Below are positions 8,992-18,461 of a stretch of DNA of 64,000 nt, piece by piece. The stretch covers positions 62,001 through 126,000 of the forward strand of contig CAWISG010000003.1 of NCBI GenBank assembly GCA_963838735.1, read 5' to 3'. Source of the DNA: Parerythrobacter_A sp963838735 (GTDB taxonomy: Bacteria; Pseudomonadota; Alphaproteobacteria; Sphingomonadales; Sphingomonadaceae). Below the pieces are notes generated by a model, which made no database searches, was not told where the DNA came from, and worked only from the letters and a program-made list of their open reading frames with translations. Each line of letters opens with the position of its first letter. Positions within the stretch are counted from its first letter, which is position 1. The translations under genes and the position numbers were made by a program.

Positions 8992-10351
8992 ATGACCGCG
9001 CACGATCATTCGCAATTCAGCACGGCGTCGTCCGACCGACCGCCGGCCAGCGATGTCTCGCCCTGGGTCGGATTGGTAGGCCTGGCGGGGCTGTTTGCGC
9101 TGGATCGCGTTCTGCCGCAACTATCCCGCTATCGCCACGGCGCTGGACTTGCCCGGACCACGCGAGGTCATGTCCGGCCCGTATGCCTCGTTGGTGGCGT
9201 TGCTGTGTGCCGCGCTTCCGATGGTGGCGTGGTCGGTGATGGTGGACAAGGTCCATCGCAACCCGTCCACCGGCATCGTCTGGGGCGAGGGGCGGAAATG
9301 GGGTGCGGACTGGCGCACCTCCGTCACCAAGATCATCGGGCTGTGGGCGACTTTCGCGGTGATCGCAGCGCTCTACTGCTTAGCCCGCTGGTACTGGGGC
9401 GGAGCGTATCTGTTCGCCATGAAGATCCTCGGCGCGGCCATCATTCCCATTGCCATCGCCACGGTCCCCTATGTCCTGTGGATCGACCGCTACATGAAGC
9501 AACCGCGCGACGCGGCATGGCACTTCGGCGCCCTGCTGACGCGGCAGGCGGGGTGGGATCGCGACACCCTTGCGAAGCACTGGCGTGCGTGGATCATCAA
9601 GGGCTTCTTCACTGCCTTCATGCTGTCGATCGTGCCGGGCGGTTTCGCTTTCATCGTCGAGCATGACCTTTCCGATATTGCTTCCAACCCGGTGGTGCTG
9701 GCGACATTGTGTATCGAGCTGCTGTTCGTCATCGATGTGCAGATCGGCACGGTCGGCTATCTGCTAACCATGCGACCGCTCGATGCCCATATCCGCAGCG
9801 GCAATCCGTTCCTGGCCGGCTGGATCGCGGCGCTGGCGTGTTACCCGCCGCTGGCATGGGGGGTCATGGGCGACAATGGCATTTTCAATTACCAAGTGAA
9901 CACGCGCGGCTGGGACGTCTGGCTGGCGGACAGCACGATTGCACTGACGCTGTGGGGCGCGATTCTGGTTGCGCTGACGGCAATATATGCCTGGGCGACG
10001 GTGGCGTTCGGCATCCGCTTTTCGAACCTGACCTATCGCGGCGTCATCACAAACGGACCGTATCGGTTCACACGCCATCCGGCCTATCTGAGCAAAAACC
10101 TGTTCTGGTGGTGCGCGACGATGCCGTTCTTCGTGGTCGGCGCATCGCCGGTGGATGCGATCCGCAACACCGCGTTCCTCGCCTGTATCAGCGCGCTCTA
10201 TTACTGGCGTGCGCGGACCGAAGAGGCGCATCTGCTCGCCGAGGATCCGAAATACCGCGCGTATTACGACTGGATGGCGGAGCATGGCGTCATCACATCG
10301 CGAATGGAGCGGGTGGTGCGGAAGTTTAGGCCCAAACCGGTTGCTGCCTAA
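8992..10351 (+). pseudogene. Isoprenylcysteine methyltransferase-like membrane protein (frameshifted)
   Basis: Two overlapping frames together make a protein of about 452 residues. The N-terminus (from ATG 8992) runs to about GLAGLF, and the rest is in the +1 frame from about 9095 (RWIAFCRNYPAIATALDLPG) to the stop at 10351. Removing one base near 9086-9096 (a GGGG or TTT run) joins them. The protein is polytopic, with an ICMT/phospholipid-methyltransferase C-terminus: NGPYRFTRHPAYLSKN and the distal RARTEEAHLLAEDPKYRAY. The substrate is unknown. If the break is real, translation could still start at TTG 9095 and lose only about 34 residues. Confidence 0.75.
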
Positions 10352-10359
10352 ACTTCCGC
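10318..10359. terminator. 14-bp inverted repeat at the convergent ICMT-like/gshA ends
   Basis: A perfect inverted repeat, GCGGAAGTTTAGGC (10318-10331) with GCCTAAACTTCCGC (10346-10359), has a 14-nt loop and spans the stop codon of the upstream gene. It lies between convergent genes, so a bidirectional termination or mRNA-protecting role is likely. Neither side has a clear T run, so it is not a textbook intrinsic terminator. Confidence 0.45.
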
Positions 10360-10368
10360 AACGCCAAA

Positions 10369-11739
10369 TTAGAAACTATATTTATAAACTCGATTAATGT
10401 CACCGCCCCATTCGCCGTGATATTTATCCAGCAACCGCTGGGCCGGGACCTTGCCGCTGGCCACGATCTCGTCGAGCGTTTCCAGGAAGCCCGTCTCGTT
10501 GTCGCCACTGGCGTTCAGGCGCGCGCGTGACACCAACCCCGCACGCGCGATAAACAACACTTCGCGCGCCAGCTCCTGCAAGCGCCGCCCGCCCGGTATC
10601 CTCGCATCCAGCCCCTCAGCAGGGACGGCGTTGCGCAGCGCCTCGCGCTCTTCCATCGTCCAGTCCTTGACCAGATCCCACGCTGCATCGAGCGCGTCCT
10701 GATCGTAGAGCAGGCCGACCCATAAGGCGGGCAGCGCGCAGATACGGCTCCATGGCCCGCCATCGGCCCCGCGCATTTCCAGAAAGCTCTTGAGGCGCAC
10801 TTCGGGGAAGGCGGTGGACAGGTGATCCCACCAGTCACCCTCTCGCGGCCTCTCGCCCGGCAGCACCGCCAGTTCGCCCTTCAGGAAATCGCGAAAGCTG
10901 TGCCCGGCAGCGTCGATATACTTGCCGTCGCGGAACACGAAATACATCGGCACGTCGAGCATGTAATCGACCCAGCGTTCATAGCCGAAGCCGTCTTCGA
11001 ACACGAAGGGCAGCATCCCGGTGCGGTGCGGGTCGGTGTCTGACCAGATATGGCTTCGATACGAAAGGTAACCGTTTGGCTTGCCTTCGGTAAAGGGTGA
11101 GTTAGCGAACAGGGCCGTGGCCAGCGGCTGCAGGGCAAGGCCCGTGCGGAACTTCTTCACCATGTCCGCTTCGCTGGAATAATCGAGGTTCACCTGAATG
11201 GTGCAGGTCCGCAACATCATGTCCAGGCCAAGCGAACCGACACGCGGCATGTGCGACAGCATGACGTCATAGCGTCCCTTCGGCATGATGGGCAGTTCCG
11301 CGCGGGTCTTGTCGGGCCACATGCCGAGGCCGAGAAAACCGACGCCGTGTTCGTCGCCAACGGCCTTGACCTGGGCGAGGTGACGCCCGGTCTCGGCGCA
11401 GGTTTCGTGCAGGTTTTCAAGCGGCGCACCGCTCAATTCGAGCTGACCGGCAGGTTCCAACGACACTGTGCCATCATCGCCCGCCATAGCGATGACCTTG
11501 CCGCTTTCTTCCACCGGATGCCAGTCGAACTTTTGCAGATTCAACAGGATATCACGGATACCTGAGGGTTCGTCATAAGATGGCGCCGCGAAGTCACGAC
11601 GTCGGTAAACAAGCTTTTCATGTTCGGTGCCGATACGCCATGACGTCACCGGCTTCTCGCCGCCTTGCAGCGGTGCAATCAGCTGGCTGCGATCTTCGAT
11701 GACTGGCTCATCGGCCGCGGAGGCGTTGCGTGTGCTCAT
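10369..11739 (-). CDS. gshA: Glutamate-cysteine ligase, GCS2 type
   Basis: 456 residues. It catalyses ATP-dependent formation of gamma-glutamylcysteine, the first step of glutathione synthesis, in the cytoplasm. The family pattern is that of the plant/alphaproteobacterial GCS2 enzymes: TSWRIGTEHEKLVYR near the start, DDGTVSLEPAGQLELSGAP, then MLRTCTIQVNLDYSSE and LQPLATALFANSPFTEGKPN. ATG 11739 is used; the frame opens further to 11757. It lies 42 nt downstream of rsmE on the same strand, a pairing common in alphaproteobacteria, so the two are probably one operon. Confidence 0.95.
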   Translation of the reverse strand: MSTRNASAADEPVIEDRSQLIAPLQGGEKPVTSWRIGTEHEKLVYRRRDFAAPSYDEPSGIRDILLNLQKFDWHPVEESGKVIAMAGDDGTVSLEPAGQLELSGAPLENLHETCAETGRHLAQVKAVGDEHGVGFLGLGMWPDKTRAELPIMPKGRYDVMLSHMPRVGSLGLDMMLRTCTIQVNLDYSSEADMVKKFRTGLALQPLATALFANSPFTEGKPNGYLSYRSHIWSDTDPHRTGMLPFVFEDGFGYERWVDYMLDVPMYFVFRDGKYIDAAGHSFRDFLKGELAVLPGERPREGDWWDHLSTAFPEVRLKSFLEMRGADGGPWSRICALPALWVGLLYDQDALDAAWDLVKDWTMEEREALRNAVPAEGLDARIPGGRRLQELAREVLFIARAGLVSRARLNASGDNETGFLETLDEIVASGKVPAQRLLDKYHGEWGGDINRVYKYSF

Positions 11740-11781
11740 GACGGAAACGGTAAACACCCCGTTACCGTGTGGGAAGCATCT

Positions 11782-12536
11782 TTACCTGCTATCAACCCAA
11801 TCGCCGCTTGCCACCATCCACAGCGCAATTGACGCCATGACAGCGGTCTCGGCCCGCAATATACGCGGGCCGAGCGATACAGGGTGTGCGGCCGGGTGGT
11901 TTTCAAGCGCCTCCCGCTCGACGGGGTCAAAGCCGCCTTCGGGTCCGGTAATGATTGCGGCGGGGCCAGCATGGTTACCAAAGGTTTCCATTGCATCTGC
12001 GCCGCCGTTCTCGTCCGCATAGAAGATCGAACGTCCATCGGGCCAATCGCGCAGGCTTTCGGCCAGCGTCGCCGGGGTTTGCAGAACGGGCAAGGCAGTG
12101 CGCGCGCATTGTTCCGCCGCTTCGGTGACAAGCTGGCGCGCGCGCGCCGCGTTCAGGCGGGTGGCGACGCAACGCCGCATGACAAGCGGATGGATGTGCG
12201 CGACGCCGAGTTCGGTGGCTTTTTCCAGCACGAGGTCGAAGCGGTCTTTCTTCAGCAACGCAGGACACAGCCAAAGGTCGGGTGGCGTTTCGCGCGGGCG
12301 CAGGCATTTGGCAGGGGCCACCGTGAGGCGACGTTTTTCCGTCAAGTGACGGTCGCTGCCCATTCACCTGTGATGTCGTCACATAGGATAACGGTGTCGC
12401 CCACCTTCACCCGCATGACACGCAGCAGATAATGTGCGTGTGGCCCTTCGAGGGTAATGTTGCTTCCCTGCGCTATGCAATCAGGGATGAACAGGCGCGG
12501 GGCACTGCGCGGGGGCCAGGCAGGTGTGGCGGGCAT
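11782..12536 (-). pseudogene. rsmE: 16S rRNA m3U1498 methyltransferase RsmE (frameshifted)
   Basis: The N-terminal part (12536 to about 12343) contains RLFIPDCIAQGSNITLEG and HAHYLLRVMRVKVGD, then hits TGA. The SPOUT methyltransferase domain continues in another frame, with KKDRFDLVLEKATELGV, IITGPEGGFDPVERE and LGPRILRAETAVMA (the SAM-binding knot). One missing base near 12347-12351, after GTCAC, restores VTLTEKRRLTV and a 251-residue protein of normal length. RsmE methylates U1498 of 16S rRNA and is not essential, so a real null allele is possible. The gene is divergent from ubiA and upstream of gshA. Confidence 0.85.
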
Positions 12537-12661
12537 GCGTTGCGTATACGTATGGTCCGTGCAGACGTCATCCTTTGTTGTATTGAGTCGGCGTGCCCAA
12601 GCAGGTTGAGCGCGATGCTGGGGGTTCTGGACGATGGCCGGAATGTGTTAGACCCAAAGGT

Positions 12662-13585
12662 ATGACTTCTCCCTCCAACCAACCGGACATCGTGCCCGAC
12701 AGCGAGCATCGCGGCCTTGTTGCGCGTTTGCCGCAGCCTGCGCGCGATCTGGCGCTGCTGGCGCGGTTCGACCGGCCTATCGGCTGGTGGCTGCTGTTCT
12801 GGCCTTGCGTGTGGGCGCTGTGGCTGGCGGGGCGAGGATTTCAGTGGGAGCTGGTCGCGTGGCTGCTGCTGGGCAGTATCGCCATGCGCGGGGCGGGGTG
12901 CGTCTATAACGACATCGTCGATGCCGATCTGGACCGACAGGTGGCCCGCACCGCCAGTCGGCCCGTCGCCAGCGGTCGCATTGCCAAGCGCGCCGCGTGG
13001 CTGTGGCTCGGTGCCCTGTGCCTGATCGGCCTCGTCGTGCTGGTGCAGCTGCGGTGGGAGGCGCAGCTCGTCGCATTGGGCAGCCTGCTGCTGGTCGCCG
13101 CCTATCCCTTCATGAAGCGCATAACGTGGTGGCCGCAGCTGTGGCTGGGGCTGGTGTTCGGCTGGGGCGTGCCGGTGGCATGGCTGGCAATGCGGGGCGA
13201 CCGGTTCGAAGTGATGGCGGCGCTCTATGCGGGCACGGTAGCGTGGATCGTGGGCTATGACACGATCTATGCCTTGCAGGACCGCGAGGACGATGCACTG
13301 GTCGGCATCCGCTCCAGCGCGCTGCGGATGGGGCGGCACGTGCAGGGCGGCGTGGCGGTGTGCTACGCACTGGCGCTGGCGGGCTGGACGGGTGCGTTCT
13401 GGCTGTGGCGCGGGGACTGGGTGGCGTTGCTGGCGCTGCTGCCGGTGGCGCTCCACCTGGCGTGGCAGGTGGTGACGCTCGATCCCGCCGACGCGGCCAA
13501 TCCCCTCGACCGGTTTCGTACCAATCGCTGGGCAGGCGCGTTGATGGCAGCGGCGTGTTTCGTAGTCGGCAATGCCGGGATGTGA
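12662..13585 (+). CDS. ubiA: 4-hydroxybenzoate polyprenyltransferase UbiA
   Basis: 307 residues, a polytopic inner-membrane prenyltransferase. It joins a polyprenyl diphosphate to 4-hydroxybenzoate in ubiquinone synthesis. Both Asp-rich Mg-diphosphate motifs are present: NDIVDADLD (residues 83-91) and DTIYALQDREDD in the second half. RPIGWWLLFWPCVWAL marks the first helix. ATG 12662 is chosen as the first in-frame ATG before the conserved region. It works with the polyprenyl diphosphate synthase encoded at 50228-51238, although the two are far apart here. Confidence 0.93.
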   Translation: MTSPSNQPDIVPDSEHRGLVARLPQPARDLALLARFDRPIGWWLLFWPCVWALWLAGRGFQWELVAWLLLGSIAMRGAGCVYNDIVDADLDRQVARTASRPVASGRIAKRAAWLWLGALCLIGLVVLVQLRWEAQLVALGSLLLVAAYPFMKRITWWPQLWLGLVFGWGVPVAWLAMRGDRFEVMAALYAGTVAWIVGYDTIYALQDREDDALVGIRSSALRMGRHVQGGVAVCYALALAGWTGAFWLWRGDWVALLALLPVALHLAWQVVTLDPADAANPLDRFRTNRWAGALMAAACFVVGNAGM

Positions 13586-13601
13586 TGGAGGAAATAGGAC
13601 A

Positions 13602-14225
13602 ATGTGCAACCTCTACCGTATGACCAAGAGCGCCGCCGAGGTCGCGCGGTTGTTCAATGCGAAAGACGCGCTGACGGGCGCGAACATGGGCAGCGAGATT
13701 TATCCCGGCCATCCCGGCCCGGTGATTGCCGAGGGAACGTTGCAGGCGATGATCTGGGGCTTGCCACTGCAGATGAAGTCGAAAACCGGCAAGCTCTTAA
13801 AGCCCAAACCGGTCAACAATGCGCGCACGGACAAGCTCAACAGCTTCTTCTGGCGCAGGAGCTTCGAAACACGGCGCTGCCTTATACCACTGACCGGCTG
13901 GGCCGAGGCGGAGGGCGCGAAGGGTGCGATGACGCGGAGCTGGATGCGGGCAGGGGAAGAGGAATTGTTCGCCTGCGCAGGCGTGTGGCGCGACAGCGAG
14001 GAATGGGGGCGCAGCTATGCGATGGTGATGACCGATGCGGTGGGTGCTGCGGCCGATGTCCATGCGCGGATGCCGGTAATACTCGAAGGCGATGCACGCG
14101 ACGCATGGGTTGCTGCCAAACCGGCCGAGGCCATCGAACTGTGCGTCGGCTATGACGGTCCCGTCGCTATCGACCGGACGGACCAGCCGTGGTCCGGCCG
14201 CAAGGCGCAACAGCAATTGCTGTAG
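13602..14225 (+). CDS. SOS response-associated peptidase (SRAP/YedK/HMCES)
   Basis: 207 residues. The start is fixed at ATG 13602 because Cys2 must become the N-terminal residue; GGAGG lies upstream at about 13588. SRAP proteins crosslink through Cys2 to abasic sites in single-stranded DNA and so protect them. Visible features are MCNLYRMT, NARTDKLNSFFWR, the LTGWAEAEG segment around the catalytic glutamate and HARMPVIL with the conserved His. It is adjacent to ubiA with a 16-nt gap. No LexA box was recognised. Confidence 0.92.
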   Translation: MCNLYRMTKSAAEVARLFNAKDALTGANMGSEIYPGHPGPVIAEGTLQAMIWGLPLQMKSKTGKLLKPKPVNNARTDKLNSFFWRRSFETRRCLIPLTGWAEAEGAKGAMTRSWMRAGEEELFACAGVWRDSEEWGRSYAMVMTDAVGAAADVHARMPVILEGDARDAWVAAKPAEAIELCVGYDGPVAIDRTDQPWSGRKAQQQLL

Positions 14226-14292
14226 TATGGCTAATGCGCGTTAACCGCGTCTCTTAAACACATGGCGTCACCGGTCCGCTATCCATGCAAGG

Positions 14293-14841
14293 ATGAACTA
14301 TCGCCGCCTCCTGACCTGCGCCGCATCCGTCGCGGCTTTTGCCACGGGCGGCACGGCAATGGCGCAGCCGGGCGATACATTCACGAGTAGCGGGACCGCA
14401 ACGGCACGGATTACTTCGCCTGTTGCTGTCGCGAAGACAGCGGACCTCGAATTCGGCACGATGATCGCGCCTGCAACCGGCTGGGCACGCGTGACGATCC
14501 ATGCACGCAACGGCAGCCGCAACGGCAACGGAAACACCGTCTTCGTTGCGAACAACGGTTTTGCACGCGGCGCTTTTGCGGTGACCGGCCCGGCGAATAC
14601 CGATATCCTGATTACCACGCCTGCGCCGACGTTCGAACTGACCGGACCCGGTGCACCGATGACCGTGGACCGCCTGCGCATCAGCTTCGACGATAGTGCA
14701 CAGCGCTCCCTACCGCGCAGTGTTACGATACCGGCGACTGGCGCGGCGGACATGCATGTCGGTGGTCGATTGCGGTTCCGCGCGGGTCAGGCGCCGGGTC
14801 AGTATAGCGGAACGTTCCTGATCGTCGTGACCCACCAGTAA
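14293..14841 (+). CDS. DUF4402 secreted protein
   Basis: 182 residues. A signal peptide ends at GTAMAQ, followed by a beta-rich domain with the DUF4402 pattern: ATARITSPVAVAKTADLEFG near the start and a C-terminus GQYSGTFLIVVTHQ resembling fimbrial-adhesin folds. Such proteins are common in sphingomonads, often as periplasmic or surface proteins near pilus-like genes, but no chaperone or usher gene is next to it here. The gene stands alone, convergent with the phosphatase gene at 14846. Confidence 0.8.
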   Translation: MNYRRLLTCAASVAAFATGGTAMAQPGDTFTSSGTATARITSPVAVAKTADLEFGTMIAPATGWARVTIHARNGSRNGNGNTVFVANNGFARGAFAVTGPANTDILITTPAPTFELTGPGAPMTVDRLRISFDDSAQRSLPRSVTIPATGAADMHVGGRLRFRAGQAPGQYSGTFLIVVTHQ

Positions 14842-14845
14842 GGCC

Positions 14846-15388
14846 TTATCCTTCCGGCCCAAGCTCCGGGTCGAGGTCGCGCGGACGGGTGAAATGCACC
14901 AGCGTGCCGCACCCCTTTTCCAGCGCGCTCCAGCGGTCGATGTCCAGCTCGAACAGTGCGAACGTCGCGGTCGGATATTTCTGCGCCGCCGCATCGAAAT
15001 CCGCATTTTCGCCAGCAGGCGGGACCAGTGCGAAAAGCATTTCCTGCATGCCCGGATTGTGGCCCGCCATCAGCACGGCACCGGTCGCGTCGTCGCATTG
15101 CTGCAGCTGGTCGAACAAGGTCGCGGTATCGGCGAGGTAGAGCGGTTCGATCCAGTCCGGTGTATGTTTCGGAAGCGCTTCCGCCAGCGTCTGGCGCACC
15201 CGCTGCGCCGGGCTGGCCAACACCCGGTCCCAGCCTTGCGACCGCTCCGCCATCGTTTGCGCGATATGCGCGCCAATCAGCGCCGCACCGCGTCGCCCGC
15301 GCGCGTTCAGACCGCGGTCGAAATCGCGCGTACCCATATCGTCCCATTCGGACTTGGCATGGCGCAGGAGGCCCAGGGTCTTTGTCAT
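14846..15388 (-). CDS. Histidine phosphatase family protein, SixA-like
   Basis: 180 residues. The catalytic RHAKS motif (RHG family) is at residues 9-13, and the second conserved His is in MAGHNPGMQ; DFDRGLNARGRRGA is the usual acidic/basic region. SixA-type enzymes dephosphorylate phosphohistidine, but the actual substrate cannot be told. It lies downstream of the helicase gene on the same strand, with a 13-nt gap (15389-15401), so it may be the distal gene of an operon. Confidence 0.85.
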   Translation of the reverse strand: MTKTLGLLRHAKSEWDDMGTRDFDRGLNARGRRGAALIGAHIAQTMAERSQGWDRVLASPAQRVRQTLAEALPKHTPDWIEPLYLADTATLFDQLQQCDDATGAVLMAGHNPGMQEMLFALVPPAGENADFDAAAQKYPTATFALFELDIDRWSALEKGCGTLVHFTRPRDLDPELGPEG

Positions 15389-15401
15389 GGATGCGGTTTG
15401 C

Positions 15402-18147
15402 TCACGTCAGCGCGGTTTCCTGTGAAGTGGTGTCCGACATCGTTCCAACACCCGCCGCGACCCGTTGTAAAGCCTCCTCCAGCGTCAGGCGTATGACAGG
15501 CGTGCCTTCGGGAAAGGCGGTCAGCAGGCGGCTGGGGAAAGCGGCGGACAGCACCACGAAATGCCCGCTATCGTCGCGCGTGCGGATCAGCCGCCCGAAC
15601 CCTTGCGCCAGCCGCGCGCGAATGATGCGATCGTCATAGCCCTTGGCACCGCCCGGTTCGGTCGCTGCGGCAGCGCGGCGGGCGCGGTGCAGGATCCCCG
15701 GCTTGGGCCACGGCACCCCCTCCAGCACGATGCAGCGCAACGATTCGCCCGGCACATCGACCCCGTCGCGCAAGGCATCGGTGCCGAGCAGGCTGGCCTT
15801 CAGATCGTCGCGGAAGATATCGACCAGCGTGCCCGTGTCGATGGGATCGACATGCTGGGCGTAAAGCGGCAGGCCCGCGCGCGCCAGCCGGTCGGCAATG
15901 CGGCCATGCACGATGCGCAGCCGCCGGATCGCGGTAAACAGGCCCAGCACCCCGCCGCCCGCGGCCTCGATGAAACGGGCATAGGCCCCCGCCAATGCAG
16001 GCAGGTCGCCGCGCGCGATATCGGTCACGATCAGCACTTCGGCGCGGGCAGCGTAGTCGAACGGGCTGTCCGCCGTGCTGGTCGCCGGGGCCAGCGGAAC
16101 ATGCGGCGCCCCGCTCGCGGCGATGGCGGTTTCCCAGTCGGCACCCTCCGGCGCGCGGTCCGTAAGCGTGGCGCTGGTCAACATGACGCCATGCGCGGGT
16201 TCCAGCACCACTTTGGCAAAGGGTTTCATCGGATCGAGCCAGCGGCGGTGGATGCCCACATCGAATTCGCGCGCCTCGTACCGCTCCACCGAGAACCAGT
16301 CGACGAAATCGGGATCGACGGGCCCGCCCAGCCTTCCGAGCAGAGCGATCCATGCCGCCAGCAGATCGGTGCGCCAGCCAAGCGAATGCCGCGCGCCTTC
16401 GATGCGCGCGCGGCCCGTCGCGTCGAGCCAGTCGGGCGCATCCTCCACCACCGCTTCCAGCCGGACGCCGAGGCGGATTAGCGGCGCGCGAACCGCTTCC
16501 AGCGCTTCCGCCGCGAGTTGTCCCTGTTCGATCAGCGGCCCCGGCAACTGCGCAATTTCGGTCTCGATGCCATAGCCGCCGTCGCGCCCGCTTTCGTCGC
16601 GCGCGAAGGTCAGGTCGCGCACGCCCGCCAGCAACGCCTCGACCGGGCCGAACGGGTCGCCATCGTGCAGGCGCTGCAGCCAGCCGTCGGACGGCAGCAC
16701 GATGCTTGCGTCCAGCGCCTCGGCAATGGCCCGCCCGCCCGCCTCGTCATAGCTGGCGACATCGGCCAGCCGCGCGGCCAGCCCGCGCCGTCGCCCCTTG
16801 CTTCCGCGCTCCGGCCCCAGCAACCAACGCCGCAGCTCGATCGCTTCCTGCCCGCTCAGCGCGGCGGCGAAGGTGGCATCGGCGGCGTGGGCGACGTGAT
16901 GGCCCTCGTCGAAGATGATGCGTGTCGGGCGGTGGCCCATATCGCGCGAGCGGGCGGCGTTTATCATCACCAGCGCGTGATTTGCGATGACCAGGTCGGC
17001 CTGCGCGCTGGCGCGGGCGGCGCGTTCGATGAAGCATTTGCGGTAATGCGGGCACCCGGCGTAGATGCACTCGCCGCGCTGGTCGGTCAGCGAGGCGATG
17101 GCGCGGCGGCGGAACAGCGTGCCGAGCCAGCCGGGCAGATCGCCGCCGATCATGTCGCCGTCGCTGCGAATAGGCGGCCCAGCGCGCGACCAGTTGCGCC
17201 AGGATGGCGGGCCGCCCGCCGAAGCCGCCCTGCAAGGCATCTTCCAGATTCAGCAGGCACAGATAGTTCTCGCGCCCCTTGCGCACCACCACGGGCCGCG
17301 TGCCGTCCTTGCGCCGGTCCGGCCAGGCTCGTGCCGCTTCGCTGCGCAGCTGTCGTTGCAGATTTTTGGTAAAGGTGCTGACCCAGACCGTACCGCGCGC
17401 TGCGCTTGCCCACAGCGATGCGGGGGCAAGATAGCCCAGCGTCTTGCCGATGCCGGTGCCCGCCTGCGCCAGCAGCATGTGCGGCGTGTCGGTGCGGGTG
17501 CGGGGCGCGAAAATCCCGCCGACATCGCGGGCATAGCTGCGCTGCCCCTCGCGCCGTTCGGCATGTTCGCCGGTGAGGTAGTCGAGCTGTTCGTCTATTT
17601 CGGCGGGCTTAATCGTGACTTGCGCAGGCTGCTGGCGTTCGGGATGTTCCTCCCATTCGGGCAATTTGCTGAATAGCCAGCGTTCCGCGCGCTTCGGTTT
17701 GGCGACATGCGGCGCGCATACCCCCGCCCACGGCCAACGCAGGCGACTCAGCGATTGCAGCGCCGACCACGCGCCATCGCGCTCCGCCCAGTCCTCCGCC
17801 TCGCACCGTTCCAGCAACACCGCCGCCGCCTGTTGCAGCAGCAGCGGCACGCCATCGTCGGTGCCGGGATCGGGTAGGCCGCACGCCGCCGCCAGCCCCT
17901 TGGGTGTCGGTACGCAGAACCGGGCGGGATGCACGAAGGCGAACAGTTCCAGCAGGTCCAGCCCCGACAGATCGGGATAGCCCAGCCGCGATGCCACCAG
18001 CGGCGCGTTCAGCAGCAGCACCGGCGTTTCGGAGGCGGCGGTGACGGCATTACCCTTGGACGCGCTCTGCGTTTCCGCATTGGGTGCACGCAGCCAGACA
18101 CCGGCATGGCTGGCGTGAAGCGCGGGGAGGGGAAGGGCGGCGGGCAC
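15402..18147 (-). pseudogene. DinG-type ATP-dependent DNA helicase (frameshifted)
   Basis: A normal helicase of about 914 residues split by one extra base near 17165-17180. The N-terminal segment carries LLLNAPLVASRLGYPDLSG and the Walker A LLAQAGTGIGKTLGYLAP, and leaves its frame at ARWAAYS. The C-terminal segment resumes at SDGDMIGGDLPGW, with Fe-S-type cysteines (GECIYAGCPHYRKCF), the DEGH box (IIFDEGHHVAHAA), HGVMLTSATLTD, and a QGFGRLIRTRDD helicase motif VI. XPD/DinG helicases unwind DNA 5'-3' in repair. The start at GTG 18147 is chosen because homologous sequence begins near LPLPALHASHAG; no ribosome-binding site is evident. Confidence 0.85.
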
Positions 18148-18461
18148 GAATGCGTGGTATGCGAAGCGCGGAACGGAAAGTAAACATCGCAGGCGCCGTG
18201 CTGGCCGGTGTCCTACACGCCGGGCGCGTGATAGCCTGCGCCCGCCTCGATATCCTACTTCACCGAACGTCGGCGAGAACAAATGCATGCCAAGCCCCCA
18301 AACGCGAAAGTTACACGGCAGGCGTGTGGAACAGCCATTATGACCGCGGACCGAGCGGCTTTCGCAAGACCGGGTGGGGTGCGTAATACAGGGCCAAAGT
18401 GTTCCACGCGGGCGTGCGCGACGGTTGCGCCCAAGCGCCCTATCGGCAAAGGGTCGCGTCC
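18148..18461. other. Intergenic region between divergent helicase and lysS
   Basis: 314 bases without a gene. It should contain both promoters. The only item noted is TCCTACAC (18211-18218) inside a small dyad, GTGTCCTACAC, similar to the TTTCCTACA motif found upstream of the holin and XRE genes. Open frames crossing this region are extensions of the helicase and lysS frames. Confidence 0.45.

Noticed and set aside
15561..16481. Plus-strand open frame opposite the helicase gene
   Set aside because: It has no domain and overlaps conserved helicase motifs on the other strand.
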